A DNA stretch of 64,000 bases from Flavobacteriaceae bacterium. Its GTDB lineage: Bacteria; Bacteroidota; Bacteroidia; Flavobacteriales; Flavobacteriaceae. Of this stretch, positions 1 to 10,168 are shown piece after piece. A model generated the notes under the pieces. That model was given only the letters and a program-made list of their open reading frames with translations. It ran no database searches and was not told the origin of the DNA. The stretch's first letter is position 1. Each line of letters opens with the position of its first letter. The stretch lies in NCBI GenBank assembly GCA_003564185.1, contig PXFS01000055.1:27017-91016 (forward strand), written 5' to 3'. A program made the position numbers and the translations under genes.

Positions 1-1812
1 TCCAAAAAATCAGATCTTAAGGAGGAGTTTTTTACCTCAAAAGAAAGTTCTGATTTAGAGAATTCAAAGGTTTCATCTGAAACTACAAATAATGAAATAA
101 CTTCAGTTGAAACCCCCGAAAATGAAATCAAAATTACTTCTACTGCTGTAAATCAAGAAAACGATAACACTTCAGAAGAAATAAAAAAATCTTCTGAAAA
201 AATTGAAATTGGTTCTGACAACCCTGATGATGTTAAAATGGAAGTTCAGGCAGCCGATGAAGAAGATGAAATTGACGAACTCAGTAATAAATTAGTGCAA
301 GATTTTGGTGAATTTGATCCTACTTTAGAATTGTCAAACTTCCAATTTCCAAAAATTGATTTACTTGAAGATTACAATAAAGGAAAAGGAATCACCATAG
401 ATCAAAATGAATTAGAAGCAAATAAAGTTAAGATAGTTGACACTCTTAAGAATTATAAAATTGGTATAGCCGACATTAAAGCTACAATTGGGCCAACAGT
501 TACTTTGTATGAAATAATTCCAGAAGCAGGAATTCGCATATCAAAAATCAAAAACTTGGAAGACGATATTGCACTTTCACTTTCTGCCTTAGGTATTCGA
601 ATTATTGCACCTATTCCAGGTAAAGGGACAATAGGTATTGAAGTTCCTAACCAAAACCCTTCAATTGTACCCATGCGAAGTGTAGTTTCTTCACCTAAAT
701 TTCAACAAGCCGAAATGCAACTACCAATTGCTCTTGGAAAAACCATTTCTAATGAAACATTAGTTGTTGATTTAGCAAAAATGCCCCACCTGTTGATGGC
801 TGGAGCAACAGGACAAGGAAAATCGGTGGGATTAAATGTGATTCTAACATCGCTTCTCTACCAAAAACATCCAGCTGAAGTTAAATTTGTACTTGTTGAT
901 CCTAAAAAAGTAGAACTAACACTCTTCAATAAAATTGAACGCCATTACTTGGCTAAGATGCCAGATGTTGAAGAAGCCATTATTACAGATAACACAAAAG
1001 TAGTTAATACGGTGAATTCTCTTTGCGTAGAGATGGATGCTCGTTATGATTTGCTTAAAGATGCAATGGTTAGAAACATCAAGGAGTACAATCAAAAATT
1101 TAAAGCAAGAAAGCTTAATCCCGAAGATGGACATAAATTTTTACCTTATATCGTTTTGGTGATTGATGAATTTGCAGATTTAATAATGACCGCTGGTAAG
1201 GAAATTGAAACACCTATAGCTCGTCTTGCTCAATTGGCAAGAGCCATAGGTATCCATTTAATTATTGCAACACAAAGACCATCTGTTAATGTTATTACTG
1301 GAATGATAAAAGCCAATTTCCCAGCTAGGATTGCCTTTCGCGTAACTTCTAAAATTGATTCAAGAACCATTTTAGATGCAGGTGGAGCCGATCAGTTAAT
1401 TGGACGTGGTGACATGTTGTTTACGCAAGGAAATGATTTAGTAAGACTACAATGCGCATTAGTTGACACCCCTGAAGTTGACCGTATTACTGAATTTATT
1501 GGAAGTCAGAAAGCTTATCCTGATGCCCATATTTTACCTGAATACCAAGGTGAAGAAAGTGGCACAAGTCTTGATGATAATATAGAAGAAAGAGATTCGC
1601 GTTTTAAAGAAGCAGCAGAAATAATTGTTACGGCCCAACAAGGTTCAACTTCTTTATTGCAGCGTAAAATGAAATTGGGTTACAATCGTGCTGGTAGAAT
1701 TATTGACCAGCTTGAAGCAGCTGGAATTGTTGGCTCTTTTGAAGGGAGCAAAGCAAGGCAAGTATTAATTAATGACTTAAATAGTTTAGAAGAACACTTA
1801 AATAATGAATAA
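1..1812 (+). CDS. ftsK: DNA translocase FtsK/SpoIIIE (5' end outside window)
   Basis: Frame of ORF 238..1812 is open back to base 1 (SKKSDLKEEFF...). Walker A GATGQGKSVGLN, VLVIDEFADL, and C-terminal gamma winged helix (STSLLQRKMKLGYNRAGRIIDQLEAAGIVG). Confidence 0.95.
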   Translation, partial: SKKSDLKEEFFTSKESSDLENSKVSSETTNNEITSVETPENEIKITSTAVNQENDNTSEEIKKSSEKIEIGSDNPDDVKMEVQAADEEDEIDELSNKLVQDFGEFDPTLELSNFQFPKIDLLEDYNKGKGITIDQNELEANKVKIVDTLKNYKIGIADIKATIGPTVTLYEIIPEAGIRISKIKNLEDDIALSLSALGIRIIAPIPGKGTIGIEVPNQNPSIVPMRSVVSSPKFQQAEMQLPIALGKTISNETLVVDLAKMPHLLMAGATGQGKSVGLNVILTSLLYQKHPAEVKFVLVDPKKVELTLFNKIERHYLAKMPDVEEAIITDNTKVVNTVNSLCVEMDARYDLLKDAMVRNIKEYNQKFKARKLNPEDGHKFLPYIVLVIDEFADLIMTAGKEIETPIARLAQLARAIGIHLIIATQRPSVNVITGMIKANFPARIAFRVTSKIDSRTILDAGGADQLIGRGDMLFTQGNDLVRLQCALVDTPEVDRITEFIGSQKAYPDAHILPEYQGEESGTSLDDNIEERDSRFKEAAEIIVTAQQGSTSLLQRKMKLGYNRAGRIIDQLEAAGIVGSFEGSKARQVLINDLNSLEEHLNNE

Positions 1813-2464
1813 AAAGATGAATTATATAATTTATGCTTTACTGGCGATTAGTATAAGTTTTACAACACAAGCTCAGAGTGATCAAGATGCAGAACAGCTT
1901 GTTGAAGAAATCTTATCCAAGGTAAAATCCTACAATAATATTTCTATTGAATTTTCTTATACGCTAGAAAATTTAGCTGAAAACATCAAACAAGAAACCA
2001 GAGGAGATGTTGTAATTAGCGATGATTTGTATGTGCTTAACTTAATGGGAACCACTCGAATTTTTGATGGAAAAAAGATTTACACCATTATCCCTGAAGA
2101 TGAAGAAGTTATCATTTCAAATTATGATGATCAAGATAAGAATGAAATTACTCCTTCAAAAATGCTCACTTTTTTTGAAGAAGGATATACTTATGAAATG
2201 GACATTGTCCAGAACTTTAAAGGAAGAAAAATTCAATTTATAAAATTAACTCCCAACAAAGGAACTAATGAAGATATAAAGGAAGTTTTGTTGGGTGTTG
2301 ACCAGCAAACACTTCACCTTCATACATTAATTCAAATGCAAGACAATGGAACAAAAACTCTTATAAGAGTTAAAAGTTTCAAGAAAAATCAACCTCTATC
2401 TAATCAGCACTTTGAGTTCAATGAAGATAAGTATAGCAATTACTACATCAACCGTATAGATTAA
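1805..2464 (+). CDS. lolA: LolA-like outer-membrane lipoprotein carrier protein
   Basis: Signal peptide; LolA-like pattern (YNNISIEFSYTLEN...RGDVVISDDLYVLNLMGTTRIFDGKKIYTIIPEDEEV); overlaps ftsK end by 8 bp. Confidence 0.8.
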   Translation: MNKKMNYIIYALLAISISFTTQAQSDQDAEQLVEEILSKVKSYNNISIEFSYTLENLAENIKQETRGDVVISDDLYVLNLMGTTRIFDGKKIYTIIPEDEEVIISNYDDQDKNEITPSKMLTFFEEGYTYEMDIVQNFKGRKIQFIKLTPNKGTNEDIKEVLLGVDQQTLHLHTLIQMQDNGTKTLIRVKSFKKNQPLSNQHFEFNEDKYSNYYINRID

Positions 2465-2467
2465 GTC

Positions 2468-4192
2468 TTGAAAATACTTGACAGGTATATATTATTTAAC
2501 TTCTTAAAAACCTTTTTTACGGTTTTTTTTATCTTGATGATGATTTTTATCCTTCAGGCTATCTGGATGTTTATTTCAGATTTTGCTGGGAAAGATATTG
2601 AAATCACAGTTATAGCCCGATTTTTATTTTATTATATTCCTCATCAAGTACCTTTACTTCTTCCCTTGACCATACTGGTATCATCTATTATGACCTTTGG
2701 TCAGTTTTCTGAAAATTATGAATTTGCTGCAATGAAATCAGCTGGAATTTCTCTACAAAGAGCAATGGGGAGTTTAATTGTATTTATTTTTATTTTAGGC
2801 TATGCTACCTTTGTGTTTGCAGACACCATAATTCCTTGGTCAGAGTTTAAAGCCATTAACTTGAAGAACAACATTGCTAAAGCCAAGCCGGCCATGGCAA
2901 TAGTTGAAGGTGTCTTTACAGATTTAGGAGAATACAATATAAAAGTAGAAAAAAAATCAGGTGATAATGATCAATTTCTACATAATGTCATCATACACAA
3001 AAGTTCTAAAAAAAATAGAGGGAATTTCACTGTAATTAAATCAGAAAGCGGCGAGTTGTATTCCGAAGATAATTCAAACATCTTGCAACTAATTTTGTTC
3101 AATGGAAATTACTATGATGAGATTGTTCCAAAAAATTATGAGGAACGTCAGCGTTTGCCTCATGTAAAGTCATCTTTTGATGAATATACAATTAATATTG
3201 ATTTATCTGATTTTAATAATGTTGATTACGAGGATGAGAGTGTTAAACATCCTTATAAAATGCTAAACACAGATGAATTACGTGTTCAAATTGATTCATT
3301 TTCTACCTCAATGAATAATTCAAGGAGAAGATATAATCGTTTGATTAATCAGCGTAATGGTTTTTTTAGATTAACCAGTAGTATTGATAATGAATCTGTT
3401 GACTCTTTAAGAAGCATTCCAAAAAATCTTCAAAAAACTCCACTTTCAAAAGAATTAGATTTGGATAAGACAGACTCTATAATTAACGAAAGAAACAGTC
3501 AGCTAGATTTTGGTCCAGATAGTTCTAAACAAAATATAACAGAAAAAGCTGAAAGTAAAAAGGTAAAACAAAAGAAAGAGGCAAGTGTAAAAAGTGAAAA
3601 CAAAAGCGATCAAACGGATAATTCAAAAAAAATAATGAAGAAGTTTGAAGAACCTGTTGAATATGATCAGCTTATGCCCATTACGGAAATAGATTCTGTT
3701 ATACTTGCTTATGAGGATAGGATGTGGGCTCAGATTTTTAGTCGCGCTAGAAGTACTGTTAATAGTATTTCTCCACAAGTTGAAAGCCAAAAAAATAGAT
3801 TTAAAAATAAATACATCATCATCAATAAAACAGAAATACAACTGCATAAAAAATACGCTATTGGTGTTGCCTGTATTGTACTTTTTTTTGTTGGTGCTCC
3901 ACTAGGTGCAATTATAAGAAAAGGAGGTATTGGTTTACCATTAGTATTTGCCATTATTTTATTCTTAATTTATCACTTTATTGGAATATTAGCTCAAAAT
4001 TCGGCTGAAACAGGAAAAATAAGTCCTTTTTTAAGTGCTTGGATATCTACATTTGTTATGTTTCCATTAGGCATCTTTCTCACTTATCGGGCTACTACTG
4101 ACCAAGGTTTTGGTAGTTTCGATTTCATTTCAGTACCTATAAGAAAACTGTTAATTAAACTGAAACTGGATAAATATAAAACACGCGAATAA
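2468..4192 (+). CDS. LptF/LptG family (YjgP/YjgQ) LPS export permease
   Basis: N-terminal MKILDRYILFNFLKTFF and C-terminal TM block (GAPLGAIIRKGGIGLPLVFAIILFLIYHFIGI) typical of the family; TTG start. Confidence 0.9.
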   Translation: MKILDRYILFNFLKTFFTVFFILMMIFILQAIWMFISDFAGKDIEITVIARFLFYYIPHQVPLLLPLTILVSSIMTFGQFSENYEFAAMKSAGISLQRAMGSLIVFIFILGYATFVFADTIIPWSEFKAINLKNNIAKAKPAMAIVEGVFTDLGEYNIKVEKKSGDNDQFLHNVIIHKSSKKNRGNFTVIKSESGELYSEDNSNILQLILFNGNYYDEIVPKNYEERQRLPHVKSSFDEYTINIDLSDFNNVDYEDESVKHPYKMLNTDELRVQIDSFSTSMNNSRRRYNRLINQRNGFFRLTSSIDNESVDSLRSIPKNLQKTPLSKELDLDKTDSIINERNSQLDFGPDSSKQNITEKAESKKVKQKKEASVKSENKSDQTDNSKKIMKKFEEPVEYDQLMPITEIDSVILAYEDRMWAQIFSRARSTVNSISPQVESQKNRFKNKYIIINKTEIQLHKKYAIGVACIVLFFVGAPLGAIIRKGGIGLPLVFAIILFLIYHFIGILAQNSAETGKISPFLSAWISTFVMFPLGIFLTYRATTDQGFGSFDFISVPIRKLLIKLKLDKYKTRE

Positions 4193-4193
4193 G

Positions 4194-4201
4194 TAATTTT
4201 G
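4194..4201 (+). promoter_or_regulatory. Bacteroidota-type -7 element (TAATTTTG) upstream of ribBA
   Basis: Matches TAnnTTTG 20 nt before the ribBA ATG; no clear -33 TTG seen. Confidence 0.4.
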
Positions 4202-4220
4202 CAAAAAAGTATAAACTGGT

Positions 4221-5369
4221 ATGTCTGTAAAAACCCAAGAAGAAAATAAAATTCAACTTTCAAGCATTGAAGAAGCTATAGCTGACATTAGAGCTGGTAA
4301 AGTTATTATAGTTGTTGATGATGAAGATAGAGAAAATGAGGGTGATTTTTTAGCAGCTGCAGAAAAAGTTTCGCCAGAGATGATTAATTTTATGGCAACT
4401 CACGGCCGTGGATTAATATGTACACCCCTCACAGAAAAACGTTGTGAAGACCTTAAATTAAATATGATGGTGGGGAACAACACAGATCCTATGGAAACAG
4501 CTTTTACCATTTCGGTTGACCTAAGAGGAAATGGTGTAACTACAGGGATTTCTGCTTCAGACAGGGCAAAAACCATAGAAGCTTTAGCTAAAGACTCAAC
4601 TACCCCGTATGACTTAAATAGACCCGGACATATATTTCCACTAAAAGCAAAGGAGGGTGGAGTTTTAAGAAGAACTGGACATACTGAAGCAGCTATTGAT
4701 TTTGCACGACTAGCAGGTTTAAAACCAGCTGGTGTAATTGTTGAAATCATGAATGAAGATGGTACTATGGCTAGATTACCTCAATTAGCTAAAGTGGCTA
4801 AGAAATTTGATTTAAAACTAGTTTCTATTGAAGATTTAGTAGCTTACCGAATGCAGCACGATTCGCTCATACAGAAAAAACAAGATTTTAATATTCAAAC
4901 CAGGTTTGGAGATTTTAGGTTACGTGCCTACCAACAAACTACCAACAATCATGTTCATTTAGCCTTGACCAAGGGTACTTGGAAACCTGATGAACCTGTT
5001 TTAGTAAGGGTTAATTCTACTTTAGTAAATAATGATATTTTGGGAACTCTTACCAATAATGCAGATAAAAAACTTGATGACATGTTTCAAGCTGTAAATA
5101 ATGAAGGTAAGGGGGCTATCGTTTTTATAAATCAAGATGTACAAGGGCTTAATTTATTGAATAGATTAGAGCAGCTAAAAGAAAACCAAGCCAATGGAAA
5201 TATGAAAGCTCCAGGTGTCAAAATGGATTCAAAAGATTTTGGAATTGGTGCGCAAATACTTCATGATGTAGGTATTCATAAAATTAAATTACTTTCCAAT
5301 AGTAAAATGAAGAAAAGGGTTGGAATGATTGGTTACGGGCTTGAAATTACAGAGTATATCAATTATTAA
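4221..5369 (+). CDS. ribBA: 3,4-dihydroxy-2-butanone-4-phosphate synthase with degenerate GTP cyclohydrolase II domain
   Basis: DHBP synthase motifs DDEDRENEGDFLAAAE and RRTGHTEAAIDFARLAG; C-terminal GCHII-like fold without HSECLTGD/LRCDCG cysteines. Confidence 0.9.
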   Translation: MSVKTQEENKIQLSSIEEAIADIRAGKVIIVVDDEDRENEGDFLAAAEKVSPEMINFMATHGRGLICTPLTEKRCEDLKLNMMVGNNTDPMETAFTISVDLRGNGVTTGISASDRAKTIEALAKDSTTPYDLNRPGHIFPLKAKEGGVLRRTGHTEAAIDFARLAGLKPAGVIVEIMNEDGTMARLPQLAKVAKKFDLKLVSIEDLVAYRMQHDSLIQKKQDFNIQTRFGDFRLRAYQQTTNNHVHLALTKGTWKPDEPVLVRVNSTLVNNDILGTLTNNADKKLDDMFQAVNNEGKGAIVFINQDVQGLNLLNRLEQLKENQANGNMKAPGVKMDSKDFGIGAQILHDVGIHKIKLLSNSKMKKRVGMIGYGLEITEYINY

Positions 5370-5370
5370 T

Positions 5371-6144
5371 TTAAGGTGCGCGGTAAATACTTTCTTCTTT
5401 CTTAACTTCTTTTTTCTTTCTAAGATCAAAGGATTGTGTAACCCAAATAACAAGTGTATGATTTCTAATCATGTTGTCTCCTGTTGGTGGTTGTACAAAC
5501 CGATTCATATAGCCCATTTGTATACTTAAATCGCTAAATTGCCATCCTAAATTCACCCAAAATCGGTTTTGATCTAAGTAATTAGGTGAGGTAACATTGT
5601 TACCATAATTCATTAGAATTTCATTACTGATATTTAAAAAAGGAGTTCCATTCATGATTTTTTCACCATATAGCGGGATGCGCAAGCCAATTAGTAATCG
5701 TACCCTATGATTGAAGGAAAAAGAATCAAATAGTTCTCCTCTACCAAAGTCTTGACGGTATCGCATATCGTAGCGAAGTCGATTGGTCATATAAAGTTTA
5801 CTACTCACTTTATGATTAACCACCATTTGTGCCCAGGGCCGATGTTCGTTTCTGTTAAGGTCAATTCCATCAGAAACCACAGGCAAATTTAAATAAGCAT
5901 AACCTGCTGTAACATCAAGGTTACTAAAAAACCTTCTAGTTAAGCCTGTTCTAGCCACAAAGAAACCATCGGGTACATAATGATAATCATTCCATAAAAA
6001 ATATTTTTCTGAAATTTGAGCTGAGGTCATATACCCCAACCAAACTTGTTCGTTGTTGATTACATCACTTTGCGCTTTGAGCTTTGATGTTAAAATTATA
6101 TTTAAAAGAATTGTAAATAATATCCATGAAACCTTATTCTTCAT
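5371..6144 (-). CDS. DUF2490 family outer-membrane protein
   Basis: Signal peptide from internal ATG (MKNKVSWILFTILLNIILTSKLKAQ); DUF2490-like pattern (NRLRYDMRYRQDF, WVNLGWQFSDLSIQMGYMNRF). Confidence 0.75.
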   Translation of the reverse strand: MKNKVSWILFTILLNIILTSKLKAQSDVINNEQVWLGYMTSAQISEKYFLWNDYHYVPDGFFVARTGLTRRFFSNLDVTAGYAYLNLPVVSDGIDLNRNEHRPWAQMVVNHKVSSKLYMTNRLRYDMRYRQDFGRGELFDSFSFNHRVRLLIGLRIPLYGEKIMNGTPFLNISNEILMNYGNNVTSPNYLDQNRFWVNLGWQFSDLSIQMGYMNRFVQPPTGDNMIRNHTLVIWVTQSFDLRKKKEVKKEESIYRAP

Positions 6145-6332
6145 AATAATTAATCGACTAAAAAATATTTCTTTTAAATTATTTGTTTTTGATATTACCT
6201 TAAAGTTTAAATCCAAAAAGCTTTTACAAAGCTGTAAAATTATGATTAAAATAGACCAAATTCAATTCATCTTGTTATTTAGAATAAAGAAAGAAAAGTA
6301 AATAAAAAATCAAAATTTATGAAACTACTGTT

Positions 6333-7316
6333 TTACTCCTTGCTCCAAATACGTGTATTTAAATTAAGTTCCTCAACAATATCAACCACTAACTTAATGT
6401 CTTCAAAATAACTTAACATCATATTCCTTTTTACTAAGCTACTAAAATAAGTCGGTTCAAAAAGGTCTTTAGAATAACTTATAGCCACGTATATTGCTCC
6501 ATCTACAAAAGAAATAGAAACTGGGTTTTTGGGGTAATTGTCTTTAAAAGAATTGATGCGCTGCATGAGCGCTGGCGATAAAATATACCTGGCTTTAATA
6601 TCATCTGTAGAGTAGCAATTAAAATTTTCATTAAAAGTAGTATCTTCTAATTTGACGTATTTTTCTTTTCGAGTTGCACCAGCAATTTTTTTAAAAAAAG
6701 TAAATTTCTTGCCTAAATAATTGGGCAGCAAAACTGTAGAACCTTCAAAGTCCTTATTGAAATCAGCTTGAAAAAATAAGCCTTTAAAAACCGTGTGCCA
6801 CCTTGTTTGCCTTTGTCCTTTAGAATTGTTTGAAGTGGTTTTATACTGCACGTGTAACTCAGAAAATTGGATGGCGGTTTGGTCTATTTTTCCCGCTACG
6901 TAATCATCTCCCCTATACCGATCTATAGAGCTCAAAAACAATCTACTCTTTTTAAAATTGGAAGGGCTGATTTTTTGATTTGCCTTGTACATCAAATCCT
7001 CAGAGATAAAATGGACAATCGACTTGATAATTCGATTTTTGAAATCTTGTTTATAGTTTAAGTCTTTGGTTTCTTTATACACATAAACTCCAACAATAAT
7101 CAATGCCACTGCAAATGCAAGTACTAAACCAATAATTATTTCTGCCCTTGGCTGAAATTGATATTTAACCCATACTACAATGGCTACAGCCAGAAAGAAT
7201 CCAAGCAGAAATAATGAATTGAATTTCATGTATCTCTTACGCACTTCATCTAAAGCGATTAATTCTTTTTTTAATTCACTTTCATAAAAGGCTTTAAAGG
7301 CTTCGGTTGATCGCAT
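6333..7316 (-). CDS. DUF3137-like membrane protein
   Basis: Two N-terminal TM helices followed by DUF3137-like region; immediately downstream of lemA, a common pairing. Confidence 0.65.
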   Translation of the reverse strand: MRSTEAFKAFYESELKKELIALDEVRKRYMKFNSLFLLGFFLAVAIVVWVKYQFQPRAEIIIGLVLAFAVALIIVGVYVYKETKDLNYKQDFKNRIIKSIVHFISEDLMYKANQKISPSNFKKSRLFLSSIDRYRGDDYVAGKIDQTAIQFSELHVQYKTTSNNSKGQRQTRWHTVFKGLFFQADFNKDFEGSTVLLPNYLGKKFTFFKKIAGATRKEKYVKLEDTTFNENFNCYSTDDIKARYILSPALMQRINSFKDNYPKNPVSISFVDGAIYVAISYSKDLFEPTYFSSLVKRNMMLSYFEDIKLVVDIVEELNLNTRIWSKE

Positions 7317-7337
7317 TTTTTATAGCTTCAATTAAAA

Positions 7338-7895
7338 TTATATTTCTACTTCTACCCTTTTACGTTCTGTGGCAGTTGCTTGGAATAAAGGTTTCCGCTT
7401 AAACTTAAATAAGTTAGCTATCAAATTTGAAGGAATGGTTTCCGTTTTTGTATTTAACTCAGTTACTGCCATGTTGTAGGAACGACGCGAAGCCGATAGC
7501 TGCTCTTCAATTTCAGCTATTGTGCGTTGCAAATGAAGGAAATTATCGCTGGCTTTTAAATCGGGATAGGCTTCAACTGAAACCATTATATTTCCCATAA
7601 GTTCAGAAATTTGATTATTCAAATCAACTTTAGCATCATCAGATGTTTCTAATTGAATAGCCTGCTGGCGAAGTTTTGTGAGTTGTTCAAAAGTTTCTTT
7701 TTCATGTTTCATGTAGCCTTTCACCGTATTCACTAAATTCGGAATCAAGTCGTAACGCTTTTTCAGCATCACATCAATATTAGCAAAAGCATTTTTTGCC
7801 ATATTCCGTAAATTGACCAACGAATTGTAAACCGATAACGTCCAAATTAGGAGTATTCCTAACGCTGCTAAAATAATGATTAAACTTGTATTCAT
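7338..7895 (-). CDS. lemA: LemA family protein
   Basis: YNSLVNLRNMAKNAFANIDVMLKKRYDLIPNLVNTVKGYMKHE is canonical LemA. Confidence 0.95.
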   Translation of the reverse strand: MNTSLIIILAALGILLIWTLSVYNSLVNLRNMAKNAFANIDVMLKKRYDLIPNLVNTVKGYMKHEKETFEQLTKLRQQAIQLETSDDAKVDLNNQISELMGNIMVSVEAYPDLKASDNFLHLQRTIAEIEEQLSASRRSYNMAVTELNTKTETIPSNLIANLFKFKRKPLFQATATERKRVEVEI

Positions 7896-7951
7896 GATTA
7901 AGGTTATTAATTACCAAAATTAAGGTTTATATTCAGATTGTAAAAAAATAA

Positions 7952-8713
7952 CTAATCTTTGTATACTACAGGTAGAATTTCGCCTTTGGCTAAAGCATAC
8001 TTTTTAATTTCAGCATCAGTAAGTTGCTGTGTATAATCAATAGCTTCTACTCGAAATCCAAAGCTGCTTAAAAAATCGAAATAATCCTTTCCATATACAC
8101 GTACGTGGTCATATTGTCCAAAAATTTTTGCCCGTTCTTTAGGGTCTGTAATGCTGTTGTCTTCAAAAGTTTTTTCCAGAGATAAATCTTGGGGTACTTG
8201 AAGCACTGCAAAACCACCTTTTTTGAGTATTCGGAAAAGTTCTTTAATCGCCTTATGATGATTAGGAATATGTTCTAAAACATGATTACAAAAAATCAAA
8301 TCAAAACTTTCATTGTCAAAAGGTAAGTTGCAGATATCGGCATGAACATCAGCTAAAGGCGAATTTAAATCAGTGGTCGTATAGGTCAGGTTTTCCATTT
8401 TTCTAAAACGCTTGTAAAAAGCTTGTTCTGGAGCAAAATGAAGCATCTTTAAGGGTTCCGAAAAAAACCTTGTCTCATTTTTTAACCACAACCAGAGCAA
8501 ACGATGGCGCTCTAAAGATAGCGTTGAAGGCGAAAGTACATTCTCCCGTTGGTTTTCATAGCCGTAGGGTAAAAATTTCCTAAAGCTTTTTCCATCAATG
8601 GGGTCGGTATAAGTATGGCCGCTATACCATAAAGCTAAAAAAGGCCTCACCCAATAGCTAAGGCGAATTAAAAACGGTCGTGGAAAAATCTTTAAAATTA
8701 ATTTTATCAGCAT
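7952..8713 (-). CDS. class I SAM-dependent methyltransferase
   Basis: Methyltransf_11-type motifs (LPFDNESFDLIFCNHVLEHIPNHHKAIKELFRILKKGGFAVLQVP). Confidence 0.9.
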   Translation of the reverse strand: MLIKLILKIFPRPFLIRLSYWVRPFLALWYSGHTYTDPIDGKSFRKFLPYGYENQRENVLSPSTLSLERHRLLWLWLKNETRFFSEPLKMLHFAPEQAFYKRFRKMENLTYTTTDLNSPLADVHADICNLPFDNESFDLIFCNHVLEHIPNHHKAIKELFRILKKGGFAVLQVPQDLSLEKTFEDNSITDPKERAKIFGQYDHVRVYGKDYFDFLSSFGFRVEAIDYTQQLTDAEIKKYALAKGEILPVVYKD

Positions 8714-8893
8714 TCAAGATTAGGTTCAAAAAATAATTAATCGGACAAAGTTAAATGAAATGATTGAAAATTTATCAAATTAAAAGCAGAAAGCAAGGAA
8801 AGAATTTAAGGATGAAGCACTTATCAAAAAATAAATAATTTGCATTCTTTGGTGCACAATATTTCGCATATTTGCGCTAAATATAAAGAAGCT

Positions 8894-9952
8894 ATGATTA
8901 ATCTTTTTAGTGCTCAAATTGAAAGTCTTTCGGTACATCGAGTAGGAAACAAAAGCAGAAACGAAGGCATTTTTATTTCTGAAGATGCTTATCAACTTAC
9001 CGATGAGTTAACTCCTTTAATCAAAGAATATTTTCTAAAATCATTTAGAGATAAGGAAGAAAATTACTACCAATTTGTTCATGAAACCGATTTAGAGTTT
9101 CATCAGCTTCATACCATGGTGAGCGATATTTTCAACAATCCTTCACAGGCACATGAGCAGTCTAAAAAGATTACGCGTTATTTATTTGACCAGTCCTTAC
9201 ACCAGCACATAAAAGGTGGGGAAGTTTATGTAGTGTACTTTGAAAATATGCTTTTGGATAACGAAAAAGTAGATGCTGTAGGTATTTTTAAATCGGAATT
9301 AAAACATGATTTCCTGCAATTTCAAGAAAAAGAAAATAACTTGGATGTAATTCTACAACAAGGGGTTTACTTGAATAAATTGGATAAAGGAGCTTTAATT
9401 TTCAATAAAGAAAAAGAACAAGGCTATAAAATTCTGTCTATTGACTCAAATAAATACGATACAAAATACTGGCTGGAAAGCTTTTTGGGTGTCGACTTTT
9501 TTGAAGACGAAAATTTTTATACAAAGAAGTATTTGAAATTTTGCGAAAACTTTGCTAAGGATGTAGTTCTTCCTGCTGAAGATAAGCAACAAGAAGTTTT
9601 ATTTATGAATCGTGCCATGAATCATTTTGCATCGAATAATGAATTTGACGAGCAAAAATTTATTGGTGAAGTGATTGAAAATCCAGATTTAGAACCGGAG
9701 TTTCGAAATTATAAAGAACAGCAAGGCGACAAGTACAGAGTTAACGAATTGGCCAATTTTCCTATTTCCAATACCGCAGTTTCAGATGTTCGGAAAAAGG
9801 TGAAAAGCGTAATTAATTTAGACACGAACGTGCAAATTAAAATGGACTTTGTAAGTGGCGATAGCGCTGACAAATTCATTGAAAAAGGCTGGGACGAAGA
9901 GCGCCAAATGTATTATTATTTGGTATATTTTAATAAGGAAGAGAAAAGCTAA
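8894..9952 (+). CDS. nucleoid-associated protein (NdpA/YejK family)
   Basis: NdpA-like architecture (MINLFSAQIESLSVHRVGNK..., VDAVGIFKSE); ATG at 8894 preferred to the upstream TTG. Confidence 0.8.
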   Translation: MINLFSAQIESLSVHRVGNKSRNEGIFISEDAYQLTDELTPLIKEYFLKSFRDKEENYYQFVHETDLEFHQLHTMVSDIFNNPSQAHEQSKKITRYLFDQSLHQHIKGGEVYVVYFENMLLDNEKVDAVGIFKSELKHDFLQFQEKENNLDVILQQGVYLNKLDKGALIFNKEKEQGYKILSIDSNKYDTKYWLESFLGVDFFEDENFYTKKYLKFCENFAKDVVLPAEDKQQEVLFMNRAMNHFASNNEFDEQKFIGEVIENPDLEPEFRNYKEQQGDKYRVNELANFPISNTAVSDVRKKVKSVINLDTNVQIKMDFVSGDSADKFIEKGWDEERQMYYYLVYFNKEEKS

Positions 9953-10168
9953 AATAGGAGCGTTTAATGAATATTCCTAAAATTTAGGCGCGTATACTAA
10001 ATCTAAAGTATAAAAATTTTTTGTTATAAATTGCTACTAATAGTTGAATAATGGCAGCATTGTTTTAATGAATAATTTTAAATGCTTCTATTGAGAAGGT
10101 CATATATTAGGTTACTTATTGTCTTCAAAATCCAAATCATTTTTTATTTTTGATATCAAATTATTAAA

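Noticed and set aside
3705-3905. 66-aa ORF overlapping the LptF/G gene
   Set aside because: Out-of-frame overlap inside a confident CDS.
4193-4220. FMN riboswitch upstream of ribBA
   Set aside because: Only 28 bp separate it from the preceding CDS; no RFN-like sequence present.
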